Positions 8,579-16,390 of a stretch of 40,599 nucleotides of DNA are shown here, one piece after another. Where the stretch lies: the NCBI GenBank assembly GCA_030430455.1, contig JAUIJB010000029.1, positions 1 through 40,599 of the forward strand. Reading direction: 5' to 3'. The notes under the pieces were generated by a model. The model saw nothing but the letters and a program-made list of their open reading frames with translations. It made no database searches and had not been told where the DNA came from. The DNA comes from Verrucomicrobiia bacterium (GTDB taxonomy: Bacteria; Verrucomicrobiota; Verrucomicrobiia; Verrucomicrobiales; Akkermansiaceae). Positions within the stretch are counted from its first letter, which is position 1; every line of letters begins with the position of its first letter. The translations under genes were made by a program, and so were the position numbers.

Positions 8579-9322
8579 TCAGCGCCGTACGGCGAGGTTG
8601 CGGGTGAACAAAGGCCGTTGCAACCTAGAGGGGTCGAGAGTTCCGGTGATATAGTCAACAGAGGTGTTGGGCACCTGAAAAAACTCGGCAGCGAAGGCGA
8701 TGACTGCCTCCGGGTAATTCTCTGGATCATCAATCGCCACATTTGGATTCATAGGATCACGAATTTCGCCACCGTCTTCACTGACCCTCTCAAGTTGTCC
8801 ATCACGGAACACCAATTGAGTGAGTCTGACGAGATACACACGACCTTCAAGAGCTTCAAGATCCTGTTCGAAAAGACTATCGCTACTCCGCCGAAGCATT
8901 GACTGGACGACATAATCCTCGCCAGCAACTCCTACATCATCACTCTGGGAGCGATAAGGCGACATTGTCCCATCTTGGGAGCGAATGTCAGCTGGGTCTC
9001 CCCGATACTGATAGAGAAACAAGGGCTCCTGGGGTGCACCACCTGCCCCATTTCCTTGTTCAATCCAGAAAAATGCCTTATCGAAACCGGTTTCGTAATC
9101 CTCGGTTTCGTCGCGCAGCGTGACGAGCTCCTTTTCCAGCGTGTAGGCCAGACGGTCGGCCTCCTGGGCGCTGATGGCCCGTCGGATGCCGTCCGCGGCC
9201 GGTGCGAACACGGCCATGAAGGCGGTCAACAGAACCGCCAGAACCCCGATGGCGATGACCGTTTCGAGCAGGGTGAAACCTCGGCTCCCGGAGCGCGTGG
9301 AATGACTGGTGATGCGATGCAT
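8579..9322 (-). CDS. Prepilin-type N-terminal domain protein (second cassette gene)
   Basis: The N-terminus has a basic leader ending in RG, followed by FTLLETVIAIGVLAVLLTAF, again with Glu at mature position 5, so this is a predicted pseudopilin of 247 residues. The helix continues into a coiled region (EADRLAYTLEKELVTLRDE) and then a globular part. The DNA for that globular part (about 8640-9100) is much less GC-rich than its surroundings; in 8701-8760 only 28 of 60 bases are G/C. The N-terminal part of the gene has normal composition. It starts 3 bp after the stop of the upstream prepilin gene and is probably co-translated. The function in a secretion or pilus-like structure is inferred from the leader only. 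Confidence 0.83.
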   Translation of the reverse strand: MHRITSHSTRSGSRGFTLLETVIAIGVLAVLLTAFMAVFAPAADGIRRAISAQEADRLAYTLEKELVTLRDETEDYETGFDKAFFWIEQGNGAGGAPQEPLFLYQYRGDPADIRSQDGTMSPYRSQSDDVGVAGEDYVVQSMLRRSSDSLFEQDLEALEGRVYLVRLTQLVFRDGQLERVSEDGGEIRDPMNPNVAIDDPENYPEAVIAFAAEFFQVPNTSVDYITGTLDPSRLQRPLFTRNLAVRR

Positions 9323-9325
9323 GGA

Positions 9326-9988
9326 TTAGAACTGGTTCGGTTCGCTGCCCTGGGTGATTTGCTCGACGTCGCGGAACACGGAGGTCGCGCCGTTGCGCCA
9401 GACGACGAAGCCGGCGAAGTCGCTGCGCCCCTCCGAAGTGGTCTGTGGCTGGTCATCACCCGGCGCGCGCGCGCCCGCCCCGATGACGAAGCTGGCCCCC
9501 GGGGTGGTGCAGATGCCCTCGGCGTTGAACTCGTAGACGTAGTAGGAGCCGTCGAAGTTCGACTTGTCGAAGCTGAGTTCCTGCTCGTTGAGCTGGCTGC
9601 CGGAGTCATGGTTCTCCTTGCTCAGGTCCTGGCTGAAATAGGTGCGGTCCGGCAGCAGGATGCCGCGACCGGCGAGCTCCCAGGTCCCGGTCGGCTCGCC
9701 GTTGTCGTCGAGGCTCTCGAAGGAAATCAGCACGCGCCGCAGGTAGGACTCGTCCTGCGGGTCGCGGGCGTCGACCAGGATCCTGGCCCGGGTCCCCTTG
9801 CCGACCGCGATCGAGCGCGCCTCGTCAAATACCGCCTCGGTCGTCGCCAGGGCCGCCGAAACCCCCTTGCCCGCGGCACCGCGGACAATACCGGCACCGA
9901 CGGCGAGGAGGATGGTCATGAGCAACATGACCACCAAGAGCTCAACCAGCGAAAATCCGCGGTTGCTTCGATTCTTTTGGGTTCGCAT
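9326..9988 (-). CDS. Prepilin-type N-terminal domain protein (first cassette gene)
   Basis: The 220-residue product starts MRTQKNRSNRG followed by FSLVELLVVMLLMTILLA, a canonical prepilin cleavage site and helix with Glu at mature position 5. The helix is followed by a glycine- and alanine-rich turn and FDEARSIAVGKGTRARILVD, a layout like GspH/FimT-type minor pseudopilins. It is the first of three prepilin genes on the minus strand. No assembly ATPase, platform protein or prepilin peptidase lies in the window, so the assembly machinery must be encoded elsewhere. The ATG at 9988 is preceded by CAAATCC rather than a Shine-Dalgarno sequence. Confidence 0.85.
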   Translation of the reverse strand: MRTQKNRSNRGFSLVELLVVMLLMTILLAVGAGIVRGAAGKGVSAALATTEAVFDEARSIAVGKGTRARILVDARDPQDESYLRRVLISFESLDDNGEPTGTWELAGRGILLPDRTYFSQDLSKENHDSGSQLNEQELSFDKSNFDGSYYVYEFNAEGICTTPGASFVIGAGARAPGDDQPQTTSEGRSDFAGFVVWRNGATSVFRDVEQITQGSEPNQF

Positions 9989-10009
9989 GGATTTGTAGGG
10001 TTCCAGATG

Positions 10010-10048
10010 AATGTACTCCCGTTCGCGGGCATGCAAGGAGATTGTCAA
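10010..10048 (-). promoter_or_regulatory. Possible promoter of the prepilin cassette
   Basis: The 80-bp gap upstream of the first prepilin gene is A+T-richer than its flanks. On the minus strand it contains TTGACA (10048-10043), TTGCAT (10036-10031) and TACATT (10015-10010). The spacings (27 or 15 bp) do not fit a standard sigma-70 promoter, so this is a weak call. Confidence 0.2.
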
Positions 10049-10068
10049 TACATGGCGATTACGCCGGA

Positions 10069-11076
10069 TTATTCCGGGAAGTGGCCCTTGTGGGGGCCGT
10101 CGACCCAGGCCCAGGCCGATTCGACCATGTCCCGGACGTCCTTGTGCTGAGCCTCCCATCCCAGGACCTCCTTGGCCAGCCGCGGGTCTGCCAGCAATTG
10201 CGGCGGGTCGCCCTCGCGGCGTTCGCCGTACTTCACCGGCACCTTCCGGCCGGTCACCGCTTCCACCGCGTCGATGATCTCCTTCACCGAGACCCCCACC
10301 CCGGTTCCAAGGTTGCAGCGCACCGAGTCGCCGCCACCGGCGAGGTGGTCGAGCGCCCGGGCGTGGGCGTCGGCGAGGTCGCCGACGTGGATGTAGTCGC
10401 GGATGCAGGTGCCGTCCGGCGTCGGATAGTCGGTGCCGAAGACGTCGAGGTGCGGGATCTCCCCCGTCACCGCCATCAGGACGCGGGGAATCAGGTGGGT
10501 CTCCGGGTCGTGGTCCTCGCCGATCCTGCCGTCGGGCGAGCAGCCGCTGGCGTTGAAGTAGCGCAGGCAGGCGCTCCTGAGGCCCCAGGCTCGCTCGCAG
10601 TCGGCCAGCACCCACTCGAGCATGAGCTTGCTGCGGCCGTAGGGGTTGATCGGGTTCTGCGGGTTGCTCTCGACGATCGGAACCGCCTCCGGCACCCCGT
10701 AGGTCGCGCAGGTCGAGGAGAACACGAAGTTCCTGCAGCCGACCTCCTGCATCACCTGCAGCAGCTTGATCGGCTCCGCGGTGTTGTTCTGGTAGTACTT
10801 CAGCGGGTCGGTCACCGACTCGCCGACGTAGGCGTAGGCGGCGAAATGGACCACCGCAGCGAAGCCGTGCTTCGCGAACAGGGAGCGGACGAGGTCCTGA
10901 TCGCCGACCTCCCCGACCACGAGCTCGACGCCGTCGTCGACGATCGCGCCGCGGTGGCCGTAGACGAGGTTGTCGAGCACCACCACCTTGCGGCCCTGGG
11001 AGGCGAGCAGGCGGACGGTGTGGGAGCCGATGTAGCCGGCTCCACCGGTGACGAGGATCGGGGCTTGGTTGGGCAT
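10069..11076 (-). CDS. galE: UDP-glucose 4-epimerase
   Basis: GalE interconverts UDP-glucose and UDP-galactose and feeds polysaccharide synthesis. The extended SDR fold is shown by the NAD motif TGGAGYIGSHT near residue 10, VVHFAAYAYVGESV, the serine region FSSTCATYG, the catalytic YGRSK and the substrate-binding LRYFNASGCSPDGRIGE. The length of 335 residues matches the family. The ATG at 11076 places the glycine motif correctly. It is divergent from the Tyr-rich lipoprotein (123-bp gap). Other SDR epimerases look alike, but the ACLRYFNASG and GTDYPTPDGT motifs favour GalE. Confidence 0.94.
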   Translation of the reverse strand: MPNQAPILVTGGAGYIGSHTVRLLASQGRKVVVLDNLVYGHRGAIVDDGVELVVGEVGDQDLVRSLFAKHGFAAVVHFAAYAYVGESVTDPLKYYQNNTAEPIKLLQVMQEVGCRNFVFSSTCATYGVPEAVPIVESNPQNPINPYGRSKLMLEWVLADCERAWGLRSACLRYFNASGCSPDGRIGEDHDPETHLIPRVLMAVTGEIPHLDVFGTDYPTPDGTCIRDYIHVGDLADAHARALDHLAGGGDSVRCNLGTGVGVSVKEIIDAVEAVTGRKVPVKYGERREGDPPQLLADPRLAKEVLGWEAQHKDVRDMVESAWAWVDGPHKGHFPE

Positions 11077-11199
11077 GGAGATTGGCGATTGGACGGAACG
11101 AGGAAAGGGAGCGAGGTTCCGACTGTCAACCCGCGCCAGCGGCTGCAGGACTCTGCACTGGCAACCGAATAAACCCGCCGGGAAAACGTCCCACCCGCC

Positions 11200-12072
11200 A
11201 TGAAACCCTTCCTGCTCCTCGCCCTGGTCGCCGCCGCGCTTTCGCTGTCTGCGTGTTATTACGACCCTTATTCCTCGGGCTGGTCCGGCGGCGGCTACTA
11301 TTCCGGCGGCACCTCCTTCGTCTACACCAGCAGCTCGTACTGGGTCTACGACCCCTGGGTGAGGTGCTACTACGACCGTCGCCGCCACTGCTACTACGAC
11401 CCCTGGCTGAACGGCTACTACCCGCGCGGCTACTGCCCCCGCCCGGTCCGCGGGGTGCCCCACCCCTACGGCTGGAACGGCCGCGGCAAGTGCCCGCCAC
11501 CGCGCGGCATCAACAGCCGCTACCTCGACAATCGCCGCGAGCGCGTCGCCCAGCTGCGCCGCAGCAATCACGACTGGGCCAACCAGGTGCGCGCCGGATC
11601 CGTCGATCGCGGCGGGAACTGGTCGCAGCAGCGCCTCGCCGCCATCCGTGACTTCGGCCAGAACCCGGGCAGCCAAAACCGCGCCGACAACCGGTCGCGG
11701 GACAACCGGGGCAACCGTCCCGATCGCAACGCCTCGGGCGGGTTCTGGAGCGCACCCAACAGCCCCGCCGGCGCGGCCAACCGCGGTGGCAACCGGGGCG
11801 CCAACCGCCAGGCGGACGCCTGGTCGGGCAACCGCCGGGGCAATGTCAACCAGGGCCAGGTGGTCCGGCCGAACACCCGGGCGAGCGGCGGCGGCGCGGC
11901 GCGCCAGCCCCAGCGGACGCCGCAGGTCAATCGCCAGGTGCCGCCACAGCGCCAGGGCCAGGTGCGCAGCCAGCCGACCCCGAGCCCCCAGTCGAACCGC
12001 TCGAACGCCCGCAGCCGCGGCGCCACGCAGGCCCCCGAGCAGGGTTGGAGTCGATTGCAGCAGCGACGCTAG
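11200..12072 (+). CDS. Tyr-rich / Asn-Arg-Gln-rich lipoprotein
   Basis: The 290-residue product begins with a lipoprotein signal peptide and lipobox LSAC (Cys at about residue 19), so it should be lipidated and anchored in the outer or inner membrane. Residues 20-95 are rich in Tyr, Gly and Trp with repeats of YDPW and YYDP and several Cys. The rest is low-complexity, disordered-looking and rich in Asn, Arg, Gln and Pro with many NRxxNR and RQP units. A short segment near residue 110 (LDNRRERVAQLRR) reads as a basic helix. No enzyme motif is visible. A role in envelope structure or nucleic-acid or polysaccharide binding would be guesswork. Confidence 0.8.
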   Translation: MKPFLLLALVAAALSLSACYYDPYSSGWSGGGYYSGGTSFVYTSSSYWVYDPWVRCYYDRRRHCYYDPWLNGYYPRGYCPRPVRGVPHPYGWNGRGKCPPPRGINSRYLDNRRERVAQLRRSNHDWANQVRAGSVDRGGNWSQQRLAAIRDFGQNPGSQNRADNRSRDNRGNRPDRNASGGFWSAPNSPAGAANRGGNRGANRQADAWSGNRRGNVNQGQVVRPNTRASGGGAARQPQRTPQVNRQVPPQRQGQVRSQPTPSPQSNRSNARSRGATQAPEQGWSRLQQRR

Positions 12073-12075
12073 CGA

Positions 12076-12092
12076 GGGCCGGTTACCGGCCC
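12076..12092. terminator. Hairpin between convergent lipoprotein and rhomboid genes
   Basis: A perfect 7-bp stem GGGCCGG/CCGGCCC with a TTA loop starts 3 bp after the lipoprotein stop and ends 3 bp before the rhomboid stop. It is the only strong secondary structure in this short convergent gap; no T tract follows. Confidence 0.5.
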
Positions 12093-12095
12093 GGG

Positions 12096-12785
12096 TCAGC
12101 CCGGGTCGCTCTCGCGCGCCTCGCGACGCTCGCGCTCGCGCAGGAGCTTCTCCCGGGTGACCCGCGGGCGCAGGGTCCAGCGGGCCATCAGCCAGCCCGC
12201 CAGGGCGCCACCGAGGTGACAACCGTGGGACACCCCGCCAAGCGGCTCGGGGTCCCAGATCGCGAGCAAGGCCGAGGCGAGGATCATGCCCCAGCCGAGG
12301 CTCCGCCCCGAGACCGGCAGCGGCCACATCCGCGACTCCGGCGACACCCCGGTCAGCCACAACAGCATCCCCAGGATCGCGCCCGAGGCGCCGATCAGGA
12401 TGCGCTCGCCACCGAACACCAGGTGACCGATCGCCCCGCCCAGAACGCCGCCGACCGCCACGGTCGCCAGCAACCGCCAGCCGCCGATCCGCTCCAGCCT
12501 CGGGCCGACCATCACCCACGCCAGCAGGTTGATCGAGGCATGCACCCATTCCCCGTGAAAACAGGCGTAACTCAATGGTTGCCAGAATTTACCGGACAAA
12601 AGCCCATCGCGACTCAAGCCCAGCGCCTCGACCCATCGACGCTGCACTTCCCAGCCTCCGGCGCGGTCCACACCAAGCTGGATCCCGAGCAGGATCAGCA
12701 GCACCAATCCCGATCCCCGGCCCGCTCGCAGGTCCTCGAACCAGTAGCGCCAGGGTTTCGCCATCGGGGGATTGCGATCGGTCAC
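12096..12785 (-). CDS. Rhomboid family intramembrane serine protease
   Basis: Rhomboids cleave transmembrane helices of substrate proteins inside the membrane. Seen are the HxxxxHxxxN helix (HGEWVHASINLL), the catalytic serine in IGASGAILGM (GxSG) and the catalytic histidine in SHGCHLGGALAGWL. Six hydrophobic segments fit the minimal six-helix core, followed by a basic C-terminal tail rich in Arg and Glu. The start is taken at GTG 12785, which overlaps the nuoC stop as GTGA and suggests coupling; ATG at 12764 is an alternative. Substrates are unknown. Confidence 0.9.
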   Translation of the reverse strand: MTDRNPPMAKPWRYWFEDLRAGRGSGLVLLILLGIQLGVDRAGGWEVQRRWVEALGLSRDGLLSGKFWQPLSYACFHGEWVHASINLLAWVMVGPRLERIGGWRLLATVAVGGVLGGAIGHLVFGGERILIGASGAILGMLLWLTGVSPESRMWPLPVSGRSLGWGMILASALLAIWDPEPLGGVSHGCHLGGALAGWLMARWTLRPRVTREKLLRERERREARESDPG

Positions 12786-13345
12786 TCCATCGCCCGCGAG
12801 CGAGGCTCGCGGCCGCGCGCATCCCCCTCACCGCAAGAGGTGACGAAGGGCCCGCCTTCAAGCGGGGCGACGCCGGAGAACGCGACGTCGGGCATCTCGC
12901 TGGGACGACCCGCCAGCGGGAAATCCTTGCGCAGCGGGTAGTAGGGATAGCCCTCCCACATGAGGATCCGCTTGAGGTTCGGGTGACCCGAGAAGCGGAT
13001 CCCCATCATGTCGAAGACCTCGCGCTCGTGCCAATCGGCCGCCAGCCACAGGTCGACGACACTCGGCACCTCGTCGTCCTCGCCCACCCGCGCCTTGACG
13101 CGCAGGTGCTTGCGGTCGTCGAGCGTGGCCAGTTCGTAGACCATCTCGAAGCGCGGGTCGTCGCCGAAGTGGTCGAGACTCGAGACATCGAGCAGGAAAT
13201 CGTAGCCGAGCTTCTCGCGGGCGTGCTTGAGCAGGTCGTGGAGCTTGGCCAGCTCGACCCGGATGCCGTGCTCGCCGCGGAATTCCGGCAACTCCTCGAC
13301 GCCATCGCCGAAGGCTTCCACCAATGCCTTCACGTCCTCGTGCAT
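12782..13345 (-). CDS. nuoC: NADH-quinone oxidoreductase subunit C
   Basis: NuoC is a peripheral-arm subunit of respiratory complex I (30-kDa type) that helps hold NuoB and NuoD. The 187-residue protein shows DVSSLDHFGDDPRFEMVYEL and the family signature WHEREVFDMMGIRFSGHPNLKRIL followed by WEGYPYYPLRKDFPL. The ATG at 13345 lies 2 bp after the nuoB stop, so the pair is co-translated. It is not fused to NuoD, and the next gene is a rhomboid protease rather than nuoD, so the remaining complex I genes must lie elsewhere. The C-terminal ~20 residues are basic and not conserved. Confidence 0.95.
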   Translation of the reverse strand: MHEDVKALVEAFGDGVEELPEFRGEHGIRVELAKLHDLLKHAREKLGYDFLLDVSSLDHFGDDPRFEMVYELATLDDRKHLRVKARVGEDDEVPSVVDLWLAADWHEREVFDMMGIRFSGHPNLKRILMWEGYPYYPLRKDFPLAGRPSEMPDVAFSGVAPLEGGPFVTSCGEGDARGREPRSRAME

Positions 13346-13347
13346 GA

Positions 13348-13884
13348 TCAGGAAAAGTCTTCGATGAGCTCCTTCTTCTGGTTCCTCAGGGACGGCTCGG
13401 CGTCGATCTTCTCCTGGACCTTCATCAGGCCCTGGATCAGCGCCTCGGGGCGAGGCGGGCATCCGGAAATGTAGACGTCCACCGGGATCAGCCGGTCGAT
13501 CCCCTGCAGCACCGCGTAGCTGCGGTACATCCCACCGCTGGAGGCGCAGGCGCCCATGGCGATGCACCACTTCGGCTCGGGCATCTGGTCCCAGATCCGC
13601 TTGACCGCCAGCGCCATCTTGTAGGTCACCGTGCCGGAGACGATCATCACGTCGGCCTGGCGTGGCGAGAAGCGCATCACCTCCATGCCGAAGCGCGACA
13701 GGTCGAAGCGCGAGCAGGCCGAGGCCATCATCTCGATGGCGCAGCAGGCCAGGCCCATCGGCATCGGCCACAGGGAGTTCTTCCTCATCCAGTTGATCGC
13801 TGCATCCACGCGCGTGAAGATCACGTTGCCCTCGATCTTCGAATCGTAGGCGGTGTGGGCGATCTCGTTGTTGTCGCTGACCAT
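13348..13884 (-). CDS. nuoB: NADH-quinone oxidoreductase subunit B
   Basis: NuoB carries the N2 [4Fe-4S] cluster that passes electrons to quinone in complex I. The four cluster cysteines are visible: the pair in [10 protein letters not shown], one in [11 protein letters not shown] and one in [29 protein letters not shown] and the [14 protein letters not shown] region are standard. The 178-residue length fits the family. The ATG at 13884 is the first possible start. No nuoA precedes it; instead there is a 326-bp gap with a CRP-like palindrome centred 56 bp upstream of the start. Confidence 0.96.
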   Translation of the reverse strand: MVSDNNEIAHTAYDSKIEGNVIFTRVDAAINWMRKNSLWPMPMGLACCAIEMMASACSRFDLSRFGMEVMRFSPRQADVMIVSGTVTYKMALAVKRIWDQMPEPKWCIAMGACASSGGMYRSYAVLQGIDRLIPVDVYISGCPPRPEALIQGLMKVQEKIDAEPSLRNQKKELIEDFS

Positions 13885-13930
13885 CGGAACGGCCGAACCC
13901 TGCCCCCACGGGCCCCGGCCCTCAAGCGGT

Positions 13931-13948
13931 TTGTGAAAGTTTTCACAA
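13931..13948. promoter_or_regulatory. CRP/FNR-type palindromic operator candidate upstream of nuoB
   Basis: The 18-bp sequence TTGTGAAAGTTTTCACAA is a perfect inverted repeat with 8-bp arms. It contains TGTGA, a 6-bp spacer and TCACA, which is exactly the half-site and spacing of the E. coli CRP consensus. It stands out as A+T-rich in very GC-rich DNA and lies 47 bp upstream of nuoB in the divergent gap to the gene at 14211. The protein that binds it is unknown. Confidence 0.5.
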
Positions 13949-13958
13949 GCCCGTGGCC

Positions 13959-14018
13959 GGGGCTTCCAGCCCCGTCGCCAGCCCTCCCAGGGCTCCGTGA
14001 GCGGGGCTTCCAGCCCCG
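13959..14018. repeat. Pair of identical 16-bp hairpins in the nuoB upstream gap
   Basis: GGGGCTTCCAGCCCCG occurs at 13959-13974 and again at 14003-14018. Each copy folds into GGGGCT/AGCCCC with a TCC loop. A related partial copy (ACTTCCAGCCCTG) lies near 14105. The remaining sequence of 13885-14210 shows no gene. This resembles a short interspersed palindromic repeat rather than a terminator, since no gene points into it. Confidence 0.55.
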
Positions 14019-14210
14019 CGGCCAGCCCTTCCCGGAATCTCGCGGCCTGGCAGCCTGTTGCAAGACCCCGCGGGGCATCGCGGTGGATTACAACGGGTTG
14101 CTGGACTTCCAGCCCTGCCGCGAGCTCACCGCTGGAGATCCCGTCCGGCAGCGGGCAGAAAGTCTCCCCGGAGGCTTGCTTCCACTCCGGGTTCCGCTGG
14201 GATCCCGGCG

Positions 14211-15488
14211 ATGCTGCGAGTTCTCCTGCCCCTCTTCGCCCTCACCCTCCTGCTGCCCGCCAGCGAACTCACCTCCGAACGCCTCTGGACCGGTGCGAAC
14301 GGCAAGTCGTTCCGCGGCATCTTCGTCCGCACCCTCAAGGCCGAGGGCCAGGTCGAGATCGCCGCCCCCGGCAACAAGATCTACAAGATCGCCCTCGACA
14401 ACCTCTCCGCTGCCGATCGCTCGCTGGTCGAGGCCGAGATCACCCGCCAGCGGCGCGCCGCCGAGGACCGGGAGCGCCGCGAGCAACCCCGCACCAGCGC
14501 CCACCCGGAGCGCGAGTGGACGGAAAAGGGCCTCAAGGGCGCCTACCTCGGGCCGACCCGGCAAGGCGACGGGATCGAGATCCGGGTCGCCGGCGGCGCG
14601 ACCAAGGTGATCCGCACCCGCGAGCTCGGCGAGGCCGACCTCGCGTGGCTGCGCAGCCTCGACAGCGAGAAGCTCGCCCGCGCCGACGAGGAACGCCGCA
14701 ACGGCACGGGCGCCTTCGCCGGTCTCCGCCCGGATCCGGAGTTCGACCGCTCGACGATTCCCCTCCTCGACGAGGAGACCATCGGGGTCTCGATGCGCTG
14801 GGGCACCCGGTCGGTCTGCAGCTTCATCCTGTGGTGGGACCAGATGGGCTGGATCGAGGTTCCCCGCGGCCGCGACCTCGCCGCCAAGGCCGAGTGGCTC
14901 AACAAGCGCCTCGGCCGCCACACCGACGGCAACACCTCGGTCGCCAGCGTCGAGGAGGTCATGGAAGGCTACGCCAGCTACTTCGACTCCCGCTTCGAGA
15001 ACGAGGCGACCTTCAACTTCTACCTCGAGTACGACCTCAATCCCGCCCGCCTCGCCCAGCTCGCGAGCGGCCCCAACGCCTGCATCCTGCGCGGCAGCGT
15101 GGCGACCTACGGGCCCTATTTCGCCCTGCTCGAGGCCAGCCCCGATGGCAGCGTGCGGCTCGGCATCGAGGGAAAGTCGATCGATGCCACCCTTGAGCCG
15201 GCCGGCGAGGATTCCTATTACGGCTCCCGCCGCGAAGTCCCGCTCCCCGGAGGAGAGAAATACGACTTCCACCAGGTTCACGGCACCCCGTCCCGGGACC
15301 TCACCCGCTACCGCCTGGTCGTCCGCGACCGCTCGCTGTTGCCCGAGGAATTCCGTGACCCGGAGCACGAGATCACGATCTCGCCGCGGACCCCGCTGAT
15401 CGTCTTCCGCCCCTACCTCTTCATCAAGCCGGGCGAGAAGGTGGGCCCGCCGAGGGACCCCCTGTTCGGGCTCGACCGGGCGCACTGA
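14211..15488 (+). CDS. Exported SHD1-domain protein of unknown function
   Basis: The 425-residue product starts with a signal peptide ([18 protein letters not shown]). Residues ~20-70 ([16 protein letters not shown], then [18 protein letters not shown]) match the SHD1 beta-barrel domain common in Verrucomicrobia and Planctomycetes. A second SHD1-like copy may follow at about 105-150 ([18 protein letters not shown], then [17 protein letters not shown]). The remaining ~270 residues form a domain I do not recognise, with no obvious catalytic motif. It is predicted to be periplasmic. ATG at 14211 is chosen because it gives the signal peptide, although the frame is open further upstream. Confidence 0.8.
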   Translation: MLRVLLPLFALTLLLPASELTSERLWTGANGKSFRGIFVRTLKAEGQVEIAAPGNKIYKIALDNLSAADRSLVEAEITRQRRAAEDRERREQPRTSAHPEREWTEKGLKGAYLGPTRQGDGIEIRVAGGATKVIRTRELGEADLAWLRSLDSEKLARADEERRNGTGAFAGLRPDPEFDRSTIPLLDEETIGVSMRWGTRSVCSFILWWDQMGWIEVPRGRDLAAKAEWLNKRLGRHTDGNTSVASVEEVMEGYASYFDSRFENEATFNFYLEYDLNPARLAQLASGPNACILRGSVATYGPYFALLEASPDGSVRLGIEGKSIDATLEPAGEDSYYGSRREVPLPGGEKYDFHQVHGTPSRDLTRYRLVVRDRSLLPEEFRDPEHEITISPRTPLIVFRPYLFIKPGEKVGPPRDPLFGLDRAH

Positions 15489-15524
15489 TCGGCCGCACCG
15501 GACCCACGCCCTTCCCAAGGAATT

Positions 15525-15543
15525 CCCGCGCTTGCCTCGCGGG
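15525..15543 (+). terminator. Weak hairpin after the SHD1 gene
   Basis: A 6-bp stem CCCGCG/CGCGGG with a 7-nt loop lies 36 bp after the stop at 15488 and 28 bp before trpA. No T tract follows, so this is a tentative call. Confidence 0.3.
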
Positions 15544-15570
15544 GCCTCCGGGGCTGATGCTCGCGCGCCC

Positions 15571-16365
15571 ATGAACCGCATCGATGCCACCTTCGAGCGC
15601 CTCCGCGCCGCGAACCGCAAGGCTTTCGTCGCCTACGTCTGCGCCGGCGACCCCTCCTTCGAGCAGTCGCTCGAGGTCATCCGCGCGCTCGCCGATGCCG
15701 GCGCCGACGTGATCGAGTTCGGCCTGCCCTTCTCCGACCCGCTGGCCGACGGCATCGTCAACCAAATGGCCGCCGACCGCGCCCTCAAGGCGGGGATGTC
15801 CGCAGCCCGAACGCTCGAGCTGATCCGCGAGTTCCGCACCACCCACGACACCCCCGTCGTCCTCTTCACCTACCTCAACCCGGTGTTCAACTACGGCTAC
15901 GAGCGCTTCCATGCCGATGCCGCAGCCGCCGGGGCCGACGGCATCCTGCTGCTCGACCTGCCCCCCGACGAGGCGGAGCGCAATGCCGACCTCGCCCGCG
16001 GCGAGGGCCTCCACCACATCCGCCTGATCGCGCCGACCACGCCCGACAATCGCGTGCCGATGCTGGCCAAGGCCTCCAGCGGCTTCATCTACGTCCTCTC
16101 CCGCACCGGCGTCACCGGTGCCCACGGTGCGCCCTCGGCCGACATCGGCGCCCAGGTCGCCCGGGTCACCGCCCACACCGGGACCCCGGTCTGCGTCGGC
16201 TTCGGCATCACCACCCCCGACCAGGCCACCATGGTTGCAAAGGCCGCCGACGGGGTGATTGTCGGCTCGGCCATCGTCAAGCAGATCGAGCTCCATCCCG
16301 ACTCCCCCGCCGCAGCCGTCCGCGACTTCGCCACCCCGCTCATCGAGGCCACCCACGCCGTCTGA
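15571..16365 (+). CDS. trpA: Tryptophan synthase alpha subunit
   Basis: TrpA cleaves indole-3-glycerol phosphate to indole and glyceraldehyde phosphate in complex with TrpB. The TIM-barrel shows FVAYVCAGDPSFE, the catalytic Glu in DVIEFGLPFSDPLADG (Glu in VIEFG, Asp in LADG), SRTGVTGAHGA and VGFGITTPDQA with GVIVGSAIVK as phosphate loops. Length 264 matches E. coli (268). After LADG the family usually has PTIQ; here it is IVNQ, a mild deviation. No trpB or other trp gene is adjacent; dapF follows 25 bp downstream on the same strand. Confidence 0.96.
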   Translation: MNRIDATFERLRAANRKAFVAYVCAGDPSFEQSLEVIRALADAGADVIEFGLPFSDPLADGIVNQMAADRALKAGMSAARTLELIREFRTTHDTPVVLFTYLNPVFNYGYERFHADAAAAGADGILLLDLPPDEAERNADLARGEGLHHIRLIAPTTPDNRVPMLAKASSGFIYVLSRTGVTGAHGAPSADIGAQVARVTAHTGTPVCVGFGITTPDQATMVAKAADGVIVGSAIVKQIELHPDSPAAAVRDFATPLIEATHAV

Positions 16366-16390
16366 CTCCCAGCTCATCGCTCCAAGCTCC

